Positions 42,424-51,704 of a DNA stretch of 64,000 bases are shown here, piece by piece (positions within the stretch are counted from its first letter, which is position 1; the number at the start of each line of letters is the position of its first letter). The translations under genes were made by a program, and so were the position numbers. This stretch comes from FEN-1279 sp964400285 (GTDB taxonomy: Bacteria > Bacteroidota > Ignavibacteria > Tepidaquicellales > Tepidaquicellaceae): positions 43,167-107,166 of the forward strand of contig CAYNTK010000010.1 in assembly GCA_964400285.1 (NCBI GenBank), read 5' to 3'. Below the pieces are notes generated by a model. That model did no database searches. It was not told the DNA's origin and worked only from the letters and a program-made list of their open reading frames with translations.

Positions 42424-43089
42424 ATGAAAGCCATGATACTTGCAGCGGGTTTTGGAACCCGATTGAAGCCTCTAACTGATAAAATGCCGAAAGCTCTCGT
42501 CCCTGTTCAAAACGAGCCAATGATAAATTATCAAATCCGCAAATTAATAGTATTAGGATTTGAAGAAATAGTTGTTAACGCACACCATTTCGCAGAAAAA
42601 ATTACTGAATATTTTAAAAAAAATTCTTTTGGCATTAAAATTACTGTTATTGAAGAAGAGATTTTACTTGGAACAGGAGGTGGAATTTTAAATGCTAGAA
42701 AATATTTAGAAAAAGAAGATTTTTTCCCTGTAATCAATGTCGATGTCTATACAGATTTCGACCTATCAAAACTTATTTTATTTCATAAGTCACAAAATCC
42801 CCTCGCTTCAATTGCTGTTCAAAAAAGAAAAACAAAAAGATATCTTGAATTTGATAGTAAGATGCGTCTTTTTCGCAGAGAAAATGAAAATTCAAATAAA
42901 GCAAATCTCTTTGCTTTCAATGGATTTCATATAATTTCTAATAAAATTTTTAAGGAGAGAAGAGTTGAGTATCTTGATATCTTTGATTTATATTTTGAAC
43001 TAATAAATAAGGGAGAAGTTGTTTATGGATTTGACATTGGAAATAGCGAATTTAGAGATTTAGGTAAGGAAGATTCTCTATATTTTTAG
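42424..43089 (+). CDS. Sugar-phosphate nucleotidyltransferase (MurU/HddC-like)
   Basis: A 221-residue NTP transferase. The nucleotide-binding loop MILAAGFGTRLKPLTDKMPK is complete, followed by EPMINYQIRKL, VNAHHFAEKI, LLGTGGGILNA and the metal-binding Asp in INVDVYTDF. It is closest in layout to MurU (MurNAc-1-P uridylyltransferase) and mannose-1-phosphate guanylyltransferases without the beta-helix domain. The substrate is uncertain. Its end overlaps the convergent nfuA-like gene by 4 bases. Confidence 0.82.
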   Translation: MKAMILAAGFGTRLKPLTDKMPKALVPVQNEPMINYQIRKLIVLGFEEIVVNAHHFAEKITEYFKKNSFGIKITVIEEEILLGTGGGILNARKYLEKEDFFPVINVDVYTDFDLSKLILFHKSQNPLASIAVQKRKTKRYLEFDSKMRLFRRENENSNKANLFAFNGFHIISNKIFKERRVEYLDIFDLYFELINKGEVVYGFDIGNSEFRDLGKEDSLYF

Positions 43090-43322
43090 CTAACATTTTC
43101 TAACCTTATTATCTGTGGCACTTCATTCATTATTTTTCTCTCTATCCCCGCACGTAAGGTCATTAAATTAAGCGGACAGGAATAACACGCACCAAGTAGT
43201 CTTACTTTTACAATTTTATCATCTGTAATTTCTACTAATTCAACATCTCCACCATCAATTTGAAGGTAAGGACGGAGGTTTTTTAAAACATTTTCTACTT
43301 TTTTGTATAATTCTTCATTCAT
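43086..43322 (-). CDS. NifU C-terminal domain iron-sulfur carrier
   Basis: A 78-residue Nfu-type protein consisting only of the NifU C-terminal domain: VLKNLRPYLQIDGGDVELV, VKVRLLGACYSCPLNLMTL with the cluster-binding CxxC, and IERKIMNEVP. It transfers [4Fe-4S] clusters to target proteins. On the minus strand TATTTTTG (43330-43337) stands 7 bases before the ATG and fits a TAnnTTTG element, so the mRNA may be nearly leaderless. Confidence 0.88.
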   Translation of the reverse strand: MNEELYKKVENVLKNLRPYLQIDGGDVELVEITDDKIVKVRLLGACYSCPLNLMTLRAGIERKIMNEVPQIIRLENVS

Positions 43323-43535
43323 AACTATTCAAAAATAATGAAAATGTTAATTAGATAAAACAATAAACGATATCTTTGAACATCAAAATTTAAGAAAAGT
43401 AGAAAAAGAAAATAAAAAAGTGGTAATATAACAAAAAATCATAGAATTTTATATTTTTCTACATTGTTAGGTATTTTTTAAGGTAATATTTATTTTTCCA
43501 TTAATTTAAGTTTATAAAATTCCTAAATTATACTA

Positions 43536-44864
43536 ATGCATAAGACGGTCTCATTACATACGCTTGGATGCAAATTGAATTATAGTGAAACATCGAGCAT
43601 TGCTAAACAATTTCAGGAAAAAGGTATTAAATTGTTAGAGTTCGGTCAAAAGTCAGATATATTTGTTCTTAACACTTGCACTGTTACAAATAATGCAGAC
43701 AAAGAGTGCAAACAGATTATCAGAAGTGTAATTCGGAATAATCCCAATACTTATGTTATTGTTGTAGGATGCTATTCTCAATTACAACCAGAAGAAATTG
43801 CTTCGATAGACGGAGTGGATTTAATTCTTGGAACAAACGATAAATTTAAGCTTTTTGATTATATTGATAATTTTAATACCGAAAGCTTATCCTGTTTCGG
43901 TAAGAAAAATTACCCAGAAGTTCATGTTTCTCCACTCGATGATTCTAATTTTATCGGAGAAGCATATTCTTCTGATATAGATTCAAGAACAAGAGCTTTT
44001 TTGAAAATTCAAGATGGTTGTGATTATAATTGTTCTTTTTGCACTATCCCTCTCGCACGAGGAAAATCAAGAAGTCTTGCAATTGATAAGGTTATTGAAA
44101 ATGCAAAAAAAATTATAGATTCAGGTTATAAAGAGATAATATTAACAGGAGTTAATACTGGTGATTATGGATATTCTGAAGGAAATAAAAAGTACGAACT
44201 TATTGATGTTCTTTACCAATTAGATAAACTTGAAATAAATAGGATTAGAATTAGCTCTATTGAACCAAATTTAATTAGCGATGAAATAATAGACCTTTTT
44301 CAATCATCAGAAAAATATTGCAATCATTTGCACATTCCTCTCCAAAGTGGAGATTCTGAAATTCTGAAAAAAATGAAAAGAAGATATAATCTTGAGTTGT
44401 TTAATGATTTGATAAATAAATTAAACAATAAAATTCCTGATATTGGAATTGGGATTGATGTAATAGTTGGTTTTCCAGGTGAAAGCGAAAAGCATTTTGA
44501 AAATACTTTTAATTTTATAAATTCTTTAAATATATCTTATTTACACGTTTTTAATTATTCGGAAAGAAGGAATACTTTAGCTGCTAAAATGAACGAAAAA
44601 GTTGATATCAAAGAAAGAAAAATAAGAAGTCAGATTTTAAGAAATCTTTCTAATAAAAAGAAATATGAATTTTATTCAAAACATATTAACAAAAAGATGT
44701 ATGTTCTTTTCGAAACAGAAAAAGATGGATTTATAGAAGGATGGACATCTAATTATATAAGAGTGAGAACTAAATACCAGAAAATATTTGAAAATAATAT
44801 TTTACCCATTGTCCTAAAAGAACCAAACGGGGTAAAATATATTATTGGTTCGATTATAGATTAA
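43536..44864 (+). CDS. mtaB: tRNA t6A37 methylthiotransferase
   Basis: A 442-residue radical SAM enzyme that adds a methylthio group to t6A37 of tRNA. The N-terminal MTTase domain has three cluster Cys residues (LGCKLN, LNTCTVTNNAD, VVGCYSQ), the radical SAM motif is GCDYNCSFCTIPLARG near residue 165, and LTGVNTGDYG, HIPLQSGD and DVIVGFPGE follow. The C-terminal TRAM-like domain starts near 375. The C-rich first motif and the absence of extra domains favour MtaB over MiaB or RimO. It opens the long plus-strand gene run to 55297. Confidence 0.92.
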   Translation: MHKTVSLHTLGCKLNYSETSSIAKQFQEKGIKLLEFGQKSDIFVLNTCTVTNNADKECKQIIRSVIRNNPNTYVIVVGCYSQLQPEEIASIDGVDLILGTNDKFKLFDYIDNFNTESLSCFGKKNYPEVHVSPLDDSNFIGEAYSSDIDSRTRAFLKIQDGCDYNCSFCTIPLARGKSRSLAIDKVIENAKKIIDSGYKEIILTGVNTGDYGYSEGNKKYELIDVLYQLDKLEINRIRISSIEPNLISDEIIDLFQSSEKYCNHLHIPLQSGDSEILKKMKRRYNLELFNDLINKLNNKIPDIGIGIDVIVGFPGESEKHFENTFNFINSLNISYLHVFNYSERRNTLAAKMNEKVDIKERKIRSQILRNLSNKKKYEFYSKHINKKMYVLFETEKDGFIEGWTSNYIRVRTKYQKIFENNILPIVLKEPNGVKYIIGSIID

Positions 44865-44897
44865 AAAATATTTTAAAACAAAAAAAATTTATTTAAT

Positions 44898-45389
44898 ATG
44901 AAGCTCTATTTAATTCGTCATACAGAAGCTATTGACTATGAAACTGAATCTGTAAGGAATGACGAACACAGGTTCATAACACCTAAAGGAAGAAGAATAG
45001 CTATAAATGTTTTCAAGATGTTAAAAGATGAAATGCTTGACCTTGAAAAGATTTTTACAAGTCCCCTAATAAGGTCTGTTCAAACAGCTGAAATACTCGC
45101 CATTACTGTAAAATATAAAAACGATGTCGAGATTGCAAATGAATTAACTCTTGCATCTTCTCCTGAAAAAGTTTTACAATTGTTAAAACGAAATTCTATT
45201 TTTAAATCCATCGCTCTTGTAGGGCATGAGCCAATGCTAAGCACTGTAGTTAAAAACTTTACCGATAAAAAAGAATCGGAATTTTCTTTTAAAAAAGCAG
45301 GCGTTTGTTTTATAGATATGAATCTGGATAAAGGTAACGGAAAATTCGAATGGTATCTTAATCCAAAAACATTGGAATACCAGAAATAG
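44898..45389 (+). CDS. SixA-like histidine phosphatase
   Basis: A 163-residue member of the histidine phosphatase superfamily: LIRHTEA near the start supplies the catalytic His, RFITPKGRRIA and IFTSPLIRSVQTAEIL follow, and the second His lies in ALVGHEPMLS. This layout is that of SixA, which dephosphorylates phospho-histidine domains; other small phosphatases share it. It lies 33 bases after mtaB. It has no signal peptide. Confidence 0.82.
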   Translation: MKLYLIRHTEAIDYETESVRNDEHRFITPKGRRIAINVFKMLKDEMLDLEKIFTSPLIRSVQTAEILAITVKYKNDVEIANELTLASSPEKVLQLLKRNSIFKSIALVGHEPMLSTVVKNFTDKKESEFSFKKAGVCFIDMNLDKGNGKFEWYLNPKTLEYQK

Positions 45390-45426
45390 TCTGTAAATTT
45401 GTTATATAGAAATTTGTATTTGTTTT

Positions 45427-46233
45427 ATGGTCAATGAAATTTTAAAGGTAGATAATTTATGTTTCTCTTATGGTGGGAATATTTTTGCACTAAATAATAT
45501 ATATATTAGTGTTCTTAAAAATGACTTTATTTCTATTATAGGTAGAAATGGTTCGGGTAAATCAACGCTTGTAAAATTAATTTCAGGCATTTACAATGGC
45601 TATGAAGGGAAAATATCTTTATACGAAAATGATATTCGCTCTTTTACAAAAAAAGAAATTTCTAAAATACTTAGCTATTTACCTCAATCTTCTTTAAATG
45701 GAAATAATGGTTTAAATGTATTTGACTTCTTATTGCTTGGAAGATATGCTTATAAAAAATTTTCCGATTTTACTTTTTCCGATTATGATAGAAAAGCTGT
45801 TAATGAAAGCATAAAAGTTACCGGTATCAGTAAATTTTTTGATAAATCCATTAATGAACTCTCTGGTGGTGAGAAACAGAAAGTTTTAGTTACACTATCA
45901 TTGGTTCAACTCGATATTAATTCCGATTTATCGAAAAAAATTCTGATTATAGATGAACCATTAACTTTTCTCGATATTAATTATCAATATGAAATTTTTT
46001 CCATTTTAAAAAAATTAAATGAGGAGAAAAAGCTAACTATTATAGTTGTAACCCACAACTTAAATATTGCCTTAAGATTTACTAAAAAAACATTACTTCT
46101 TGATGAAGGTAAAATGGTATTATTCGACGAAACAAAAGCAGTTATAAAAGATGAATTAATAGAAAAATATTTTAAAGTTAAATCAAAAATAGTTAGCTTT
46201 GAAAATAATTATCATATTTTAACTAACAATTAA
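45427..46233 (+). CDS. ABC transporter ATP-binding protein, iron/siderophore (FecE) type
   Basis: A 268-residue ATPase with Walker A GRNGSGKST, the Q-loop in YLPQSS, signature LSGGEKQKV, Walker B ILIIDEPLTFLD and switch His in VVTHNLN. The SYLPQ...VFDFLLLGR and FLDINYQYEIF wording matches the FecE/BtuD group for iron complexes and cobalamin. No permease or binding protein gene is adjacent, so it may serve a transporter encoded elsewhere. It lies 5 bases before the enoyl-CoA hydratase gene. Confidence 0.85.
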   Translation: MVNEILKVDNLCFSYGGNIFALNNIYISVLKNDFISIIGRNGSGKSTLVKLISGIYNGYEGKISLYENDIRSFTKKEISKILSYLPQSSLNGNNGLNVFDFLLLGRYAYKKFSDFTFSDYDRKAVNESIKVTGISKFFDKSINELSGGEKQKVLVTLSLVQLDINSDLSKKILIIDEPLTFLDINYQYEIFSILKKLNEEKKLTIIVVTHNLNIALRFTKKTLLLDEGKMVLFDETKAVIKDELIEKYFKVKSKIVSFENNYHILTNN

Positions 46234-46238
46234 TTATT

Positions 46239-47009
46239 ATGGAAAATAAATACAATAAAATATTAATAACTGAATCAGGAAAAACAAAAAAACTCATATT
46301 AAATAGGCCTGACAAAAGAAATTCTCTTGATGAAGAAATGGTATTTGAAATAACTACAGCTATGAATAATTTTTCCTCAGATGATGATACGAAATCTATA
46401 ATTATTACTGGAGCTGGCGGTAATTTTTGCACTGGTATGAATCTTGAATACTTAAACAAAATATCTGAATTCAATATTCTTGAAAATAAAAAAGATTCGG
46501 ATAACTTAAAAAATATGCTGTTATCCATATATAATTGTAAAAAACCCACTATCGCAATGGTAAATGGTTATGCACTCGCAGGAGGATGTGGGCTTGCAAG
46601 TGCTTGTGACCTAATCGTTGCTTCGGATAAAGCTCAGTTTGGTTATACAGAAGTGAAAATAGGTTTTATACCGGCTATCGTTATGGTGTTCCTTCTCAAA
46701 AGAGTTACTGAAACACATGCAAAAGATTTATTACTTACTTCAAAATTTATTACAGGAACTGAAGCATATAATATCGGGTTTGTAAACTATGTTGTAGAAG
46801 ATTATATGCTCGAAAATTATACTGAAAAACTCTGCGAGTGTTTGAATCAATTACCATCCAGTTCCGTAATGTTAACTAAAGAAATGTTTAGAAATATAGC
46901 TTCAATGAGTTTCGAATCTGCACTTGAATATGCCGTAGATATGAATGCTCTTACTCGATTAACTGAAGAATGTAAAAACGGAATAAAAAGATTTTTAACA
47001 AAAAAATAA
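46239..47009 (+). CDS. Enoyl-CoA hydratase/isomerase family protein
   Basis: A 256-residue crotonase-fold protein. It shows LNRPDKRNSLDEEM, the first oxyanion segment GAGGNFCTGMNLEYL, the second NGYALAGGCGLASACDLIVAS and TEVKIGFIPAIVMVFLLKRV, where the Glu is in the usual catalytic position. The GFIPAIV wording is common in methylglutaconyl-CoA hydratase and related enzymes. The substrate remains open: fatty acid or branched amino acid degradation are the main possibilities. Confidence 0.85.
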   Translation: MENKYNKILITESGKTKKLILNRPDKRNSLDEEMVFEITTAMNNFSSDDDTKSIIITGAGGNFCTGMNLEYLNKISEFNILENKKDSDNLKNMLLSIYNCKKPTIAMVNGYALAGGCGLASACDLIVASDKAQFGYTEVKIGFIPAIVMVFLLKRVTETHAKDLLLTSKFITGTEAYNIGFVNYVVEDYMLENYTEKLCECLNQLPSSSVMLTKEMFRNIASMSFESALEYAVDMNALTRLTEECKNGIKRFLTKK

Positions 47010-47040
47010 TTCGCATTATATAAAAAAATAAATTAATATT

Positions 47041-48108
47041 ATGACAGACCCAAAAAAATATAAAGAAATACAATGGTTGGATAGGAACGAATCTCAATAT
47101 GGTCCTTCTCCAAAATGTTTCGATTATTTAAAAAATATTAAATACGAAGATTTAAGCTGGTATTCAAGAGATTTTGTAAGAGGTATAAAATCATCATTAT
47201 CGGAAAAAATCGCTAAAGATTTTAATATTGATGAAAGACAAATTATTCTTTCTTATGGTAGCGAAGATTTACTTAAACAAATTATTCATTATTACCTCGA
47301 CAGAAAAGAAAAAATTCTTATACCAAAAGAAGCATGGTGGTACTATAAAAAAGTTGCTTATGAAGTTGGAGGGTTTAATGTTGAATATCCTATGTATATT
47401 ACAAAAGAAAATGGAGTTTCAACTTTTGCATATGATGTAGATAAAATGATTGAAATTTATGATAGAGAAAGGCCAAGAATTGTTTTAGTAGCTTCTCCTA
47501 ATAATCCCACTGGAAATAGAATCCCAAAAGAAGATTTAAAAAGATTTCTTGATGCTTGCAGAGGTGCTCTTGTTATGATTGATGAAGCATACTGGGGATT
47601 TGGTTCTAAAGAAAATGATTATGTTAAACCATTTATAGATGAATTCCCTAACCTTGTAATTTGTAGAACCTTTTCAAAATACTTCGCTCTTGCAGGTTGT
47701 AGAATAGGTTTTGCATTTGCTGGGAAGAACCTTGAAGAATTAATTAATTATTCGGTTCGTTATCTCGGTTATAACAAAATATCGGAAAAACTTGCCGAAA
47801 TAGCTATGGATGATGACGAATATTACTCTAATATCACAAAATTAATACAAGAAGATAAAGAATATTTCTACAGAGAATTTTCTAAACTTGAGGGCTTTAC
47901 TGCTTATAAATCTTATGCTAATTTTATGCTCGTTGATATGCCCAAAGAAATAAGAAAAGATTTAAACAAATTTTTAAAAGAAAGAAATGTTTTAATAAAA
48001 TTTCTCGATGAAGAAGCATTTAAAACAGAAACAAGAATAACTCTCGGAACAAGAGAGCAAAATGTATATTTGATTGAATCTATTAAAGAATTTTTAGGTA
48101 AAAAATAA
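47041..48108 (+). CDS. Class I/II PLP aminotransferase, histidinol-phosphate aminotransferase-like
   Basis: A 355-residue fold-type I enzyme. It shows LDRNESQYGPSPKC near the N-terminus, YGSEDLLKQII, SPNNPTGNRIP, the Asp that pairs with the PLP nitrogen in VMIDEAYWGF, and the PLP Lys in RTFSKYFALAGCRIGF. This is the HisC layout, but no other his genes are near and related enzymes act on other amino acids, so the symbol is withheld. It stands 31 bases after the hydratase gene. Confidence 0.83.
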   Translation: MTDPKKYKEIQWLDRNESQYGPSPKCFDYLKNIKYEDLSWYSRDFVRGIKSSLSEKIAKDFNIDERQIILSYGSEDLLKQIIHYYLDRKEKILIPKEAWWYYKKVAYEVGGFNVEYPMYITKENGVSTFAYDVDKMIEIYDRERPRIVLVASPNNPTGNRIPKEDLKRFLDACRGALVMIDEAYWGFGSKENDYVKPFIDEFPNLVICRTFSKYFALAGCRIGFAFAGKNLEELINYSVRYLGYNKISEKLAEIAMDDDEYYSNITKLIQEDKEYFYREFSKLEGFTAYKSYANFMLVDMPKEIRKDLNKFLKERNVLIKFLDEEAFKTETRITLGTREQNVYLIESIKEFLGKK

Positions 48109-48109
48109 T

Positions 48110-48673
48110 ATGCAGTCAAATCAAATAAAAAATAAAAAGGATAACAATCTACTTAAATATATTCTAATTCTACTGATAATAGCTATTGTTGCATATTTTG
48201 TTTACGATTTCTTTATCAAAAAGAATAATAATGGTTATACCGTAAAAAAAACCGGAGAACAAATAGAAAATATTAAGGAGCCACAATTTGTAAAACAAGG
48301 TGAACTCGAATTCATAAAGAAAGATAGTAAGAAAATTATTAGCAAAATAGACATAGAAATTGCGGATACTGAACCTAAAACTATTCAGGGACTAATGTAT
48401 AGAAAATCTATGGATGAGAATCGTGGTATGTTATTTATTTTTCCTAAAGCGGAAGAGCACTCTTTTTGGATGAAAAATACTTTTATTTCGCTTGATATAT
48501 TATTCGTTGATATTAATAAAAAAATAATCAAAATTCATAGAAATACTACTCCGCTTTCTACAAAAAGTCTTCCTTCCGAAGGTCCAGTAATTTACGTTGT
48601 GGAAGTTAATGCAGGATATTCGGATAAATACGGAATTAGCGAGGGTGATATGATAAACTTTACAAGATTATGA
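48110..48673 (+). CDS. DUF192 family protein with N-terminal membrane anchor
   Basis: A 187-residue protein. One N-terminal membrane helix (about 15-35, ILILLIIAIVAYFVYDFF) is followed by a linker and a DUF192 domain: IADTEPKTIQGLMYRKSMDENRGMLFIF (cited by its end RGMLFIF), SFWMKNTFISLDILFVD, and VVEVNAGYSDKYGISEGD. The family's function is not established; it is often exported. It starts one base after the aminotransferase stop and ends one base before ppk1, so it is part of the same operon. Confidence 0.83.
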   Translation: MQSNQIKNKKDNNLLKYILILLIIAIVAYFVYDFFIKKNNNGYTVKKTGEQIENIKEPQFVKQGELEFIKKDSKKIISKIDIEIADTEPKTIQGLMYRKSMDENRGMLFIFPKAEEHSFWMKNTFISLDILFVDINKKIIKIHRNTTPLSTKSLPSEGPVIYVVEVNAGYSDKYGISEGDMINFTRL

Positions 48674-48674
48674 T

Positions 48675-50795
48675 ATGAGTAACGAATTTATAAATAAATC
48701 GGATTATTTTTTCAATCGTGAACTTAGCTGGATTGAGTTCAATAGAAGAGTTCTTGAAGAAGCAGCAGATAAAAAAAATCCACTATTGGAAAGAATTAAA
48801 TTTGCTTCAATATTCAGTACTAATCTCGATGAATTCTTTATGATTCGTGTTTCTGGATTAAAACGTCAAGTAAAAAGTGGTATCAACGAAGTATCATCTG
48901 ATGGATTTACTGCAAAAGATTTGAGAGATGAAATTTACAAAATGCTTTGCCCAATGGTAAAAGAACAATACCGTATTTTTAATGAAGAGCTAATACCAGG
49001 TTTAGCTGAAAACGATATACATTTTTATAAATACGAAAATCTAAATGATAAAGAAAAAGAAAAACTCGAAAAATATTTTGATAATGAGATTTTTCCTGTT
49101 CTGACTCCTATTGCTCTTGATAACGTTCACCCTTTCCCAAACCTCGTTAATAGAACAATTGCACTTGCTATCAAACTTATTGACCCAGATACTGAAAATT
49201 CTGAAGAAAAAATTTCCGTTTTACAGGTTCCTAACAATTTTCCAAGATTTCACCAAATAAATAAAGATTCTGAATATAATTTTATCCTACTTGAAGATAT
49301 TATAAAAGCAAATGCTTTTAAGCTATTCCCAGGTATGAAAATACTCGAATCTTATGCTTTCAGAATTACAAGAAATGCTGACCTTGAACTTGAAGAAGAA
49401 GAAGCTGACGATCTGTTAACTTTGATAGCCGAAGAAGTCAAAAAAAGGAGATTGGGAATTATAGTTAGATTTCAAGTTGAGGAAAATATTCCAGATGATA
49501 TTTTTAATCTACTCATAAATGATTTAGCTCTCGAAAAAAACGAAATATATAAGATTAATGGTCCTCTAAATCTTGGTGACTTAATGTATCTTTATAATAT
49601 TGATAAAAGAAATCTTAAGTATGAAGGATTTGCTCCAAGAATTACATCTTCTTTCCGCGAAGAAGATAATTTTTTTAAAGCAATTAGGAAAAAAGATGTA
49701 TTTATACACCATCCTTTTTATTCTTTTTCCTCTGTAAGTGAATTTATTGCTCAAGCCGCAGAAGATCCAAATGTGTTTGCAATAAAATTAACATTGTATA
49801 GAACAAGTGGAGATTCTCCCATTATTAAATCCTTAATAAGTGCAGCTGAAAATGGAAAACAAGTTACCGCCATCGTTGAACTAAAAGCAAGATTCGATGA
49901 AGAAAACAATATTATTTGGGCAAGAGCTCTGGAAAATGCAGGTGTCCACGTCGTTTATGGAATTGCAGGTCTTAAAACTCACTGCAAAATGGCTCTTGTT
50001 GTAAGACGTGAAGATAAAACTATGAAAAGATATCTACATTTAAGCACAGGAAACTATAATCCAATCACAGCTAAAATCTATACAGATTTTGGACTATTTA
50101 CCAGTGATGAGGATTTTTGCACTGATTCCTCTAATCTCTTTAATTATCTAACAGGATATTCAAAATTTACTACCTATAAAAAACTATTGGTTGCTCCTTT
50201 TTCTATGAGAAAAAATCTAATTAAACTAATAGAGGAAGAAGTAAATTATCATAAAGAATTTGGTAATGGTTATATTCTTTTTAAAATGAATTCTCTCGTT
50301 GACGATAAAACTATTATGAAACTTTATTATGCGTCTTCTCAAGGTGTAAAAATTGACTTAATAGTAAGGGGCATTTGCAGACTTAAACCTAACGTCGCTG
50401 GTCTTAGTGAAAATATAAATGTTTATAGCATAGTTGGTAGGTTCCTCGAGCACAGTAGAGCATATCTGTTTTACAATAACGGAAATCCCGCTATTTATTC
50501 CGGAAGTGCAGATATTATGGAAAGAAACTTTGATAGAAGGGTTGAAATACTTTACCCTATTGAGGATAAAGGAATTAAACAGGATATGATTGATATTTTA
50601 AATATATACCTTAAAGATAATATTAAAACAAGAGTTCTTGCTAATGATGGGACTTATTATAGGAAATCGGAAGACGAAGAAAAGATTAATGCACAGGAAT
50701 TTCTTGTTGCAAAAGTTAAGAAAAAATCCCTAACCGAAATTAAAAAGGAACATAGAAAAAAAGTAAAAAAACATAAATTAAAAGTGATAAATTAA
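48675..50795 (+). CDS. ppk1: Polyphosphate kinase 1
   Basis: A 706-residue enzyme that makes polyphosphate from ATP. It shows the N-terminal FFNRELSWIEFNRRVLEEA, the FxTNLDEFFMIRVSGLK segment, HHPFYSFSSV, the phospho-accepting His455 in KRYLHLSTGNYNP, and His593 in EHSRAYLFYNNG, with SGSADIMERNFDRRVE near the end. Length and motifs are standard for PPK1. A basic C-terminal tail (KKEHRKKVKKHKLK) is a small extra. No ppx gene is adjacent. Confidence 0.96.
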   Translation: MSNEFINKSDYFFNRELSWIEFNRRVLEEAADKKNPLLERIKFASIFSTNLDEFFMIRVSGLKRQVKSGINEVSSDGFTAKDLRDEIYKMLCPMVKEQYRIFNEELIPGLAENDIHFYKYENLNDKEKEKLEKYFDNEIFPVLTPIALDNVHPFPNLVNRTIALAIKLIDPDTENSEEKISVLQVPNNFPRFHQINKDSEYNFILLEDIIKANAFKLFPGMKILESYAFRITRNADLELEEEEADDLLTLIAEEVKKRRLGIIVRFQVEENIPDDIFNLLINDLALEKNEIYKINGPLNLGDLMYLYNIDKRNLKYEGFAPRITSSFREEDNFFKAIRKKDVFIHHPFYSFSSVSEFIAQAAEDPNVFAIKLTLYRTSGDSPIIKSLISAAENGKQVTAIVELKARFDEENNIIWARALENAGVHVVYGIAGLKTHCKMALVVRREDKTMKRYLHLSTGNYNPITAKIYTDFGLFTSDEDFCTDSSNLFNYLTGYSKFTTYKKLLVAPFSMRKNLIKLIEEEVNYHKEFGNGYILFKMNSLVDDKTIMKLYYASSQGVKIDLIVRGICRLKPNVAGLSENINVYSIVGRFLEHSRAYLFYNNGNPAIYSGSADIMERNFDRRVEILYPIEDKGIKQDMIDILNIYLKDNIKTRVLANDGTYYRKSEDEEKINAQEFLVAKVKKKSLTEIKKEHRKKVKKHKLKVIN

Positions 50796-50825
50796 ATTAT
50801 GACTTTCTTTATGTAATTATTTATT

Positions 50826-51695
50826 ATGTCATTATACAACGAATATAAATCTTCATTAAAAAGTATTGATGTAGAAGAAATTTTGGATCTTTTAATTTAT
50901 AGACCATTATCGTTCCTTTTTGTTAAACTTGTATATCATACTAACCTTACTCCAAACCAAATTTCTGTTATTTCAATGATTTTTGGTTTGGCTTCTGGTA
51001 TTTTATTTTATTTTGGTGAATATAAATTTATTATCGCAGGTGGTGTATCGATTTTTATTTCAAATATTCTCGATTGTGCTGATGGTCAACTTGCAAGACT
51101 TAAGAAAAACGGGACAAAAGTTGGTAGAATTATTGATGGATTTATTGATTATGTCACAGGTGCTTCAATTTTTTTCGGTATTGGTTTTGCACTTTATCAC
51201 ATTACTGGGAATGCAATGTTTTCTTGGGGTTTAGCTCTTCTTGGAGGTTTTTCGAGAGTTTTACAAAATATGTTTTTTGATTATTATAGAAATATGTATA
51301 TGCAATATGTTTATCACAAAGTCAATGATGTGAATGATGAAATTGCTGAATTTTTAGAAGAAAAAGAAAGATTAAAAAATATTAAGGGTAAACTAATTGA
51401 TAAAATACTTGTTGTAATATATCTTAAATATTGTTATATACAAAAAAATTCCACTAGACATATTATATTAAATGTGTCTCCTGAAATTTATAAACAGAAA
51501 AATAAAACTTTATTGAGATTATGGAGTTGGATTGGTTCGACTACACATCTTACATTTACAATAACTTTCTGTTTTTTATATAGATTAGACTTATATTTAA
51601 TTTTAACAATAATTTTAGGAAATATGATTTTTCTTATTTTATTAATAGTACAAAAAAGTGTAATAAAAAAATTATCAATTAAACCCAAAAACTGA
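50826..51695 (+). CDS. CDP-alcohol phosphatidyltransferase family protein
   Basis: A 289-residue membrane enzyme with the complete signature D86-G87-x2-A90-R91-x8-G100-x3-D104-x3-D108, which binds two metal ions and the CDP-alcohol. There are about six hydrophobic helices. The following gene, 9 bases on, encodes a cytidylyltransferase-like enzyme, which suggests that the pair makes a CDP-activated head group and joins it to an alcohol, as in phosphoinositide, phosphocholine-like or di-myo-inositol phosphate synthesis. The product cannot be read from sequence. Confidence 0.85.
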   Translation: MSLYNEYKSSLKSIDVEEILDLLIYRPLSFLFVKLVYHTNLTPNQISVISMIFGLASGILFYFGEYKFIIAGGVSIFISNILDCADGQLARLKKNGTKVGRIIDGFIDYVTGASIFFGIGFALYHITGNAMFSWGLALLGGFSRVLQNMFFDYYRNMYMQYVYHKVNDVNDEIAEFLEEKERLKNIKGKLIDKILVVIYLKYCYIQKNSTRHIILNVSPEIYKQKNKTLLRLWSWIGSTTHLTFTITFCFLYRLDLYLILTIILGNMIFLILLIVQKSVIKKLSIKPKN

Positions 51696-51704
51696 TAAAA
51701 ATAT

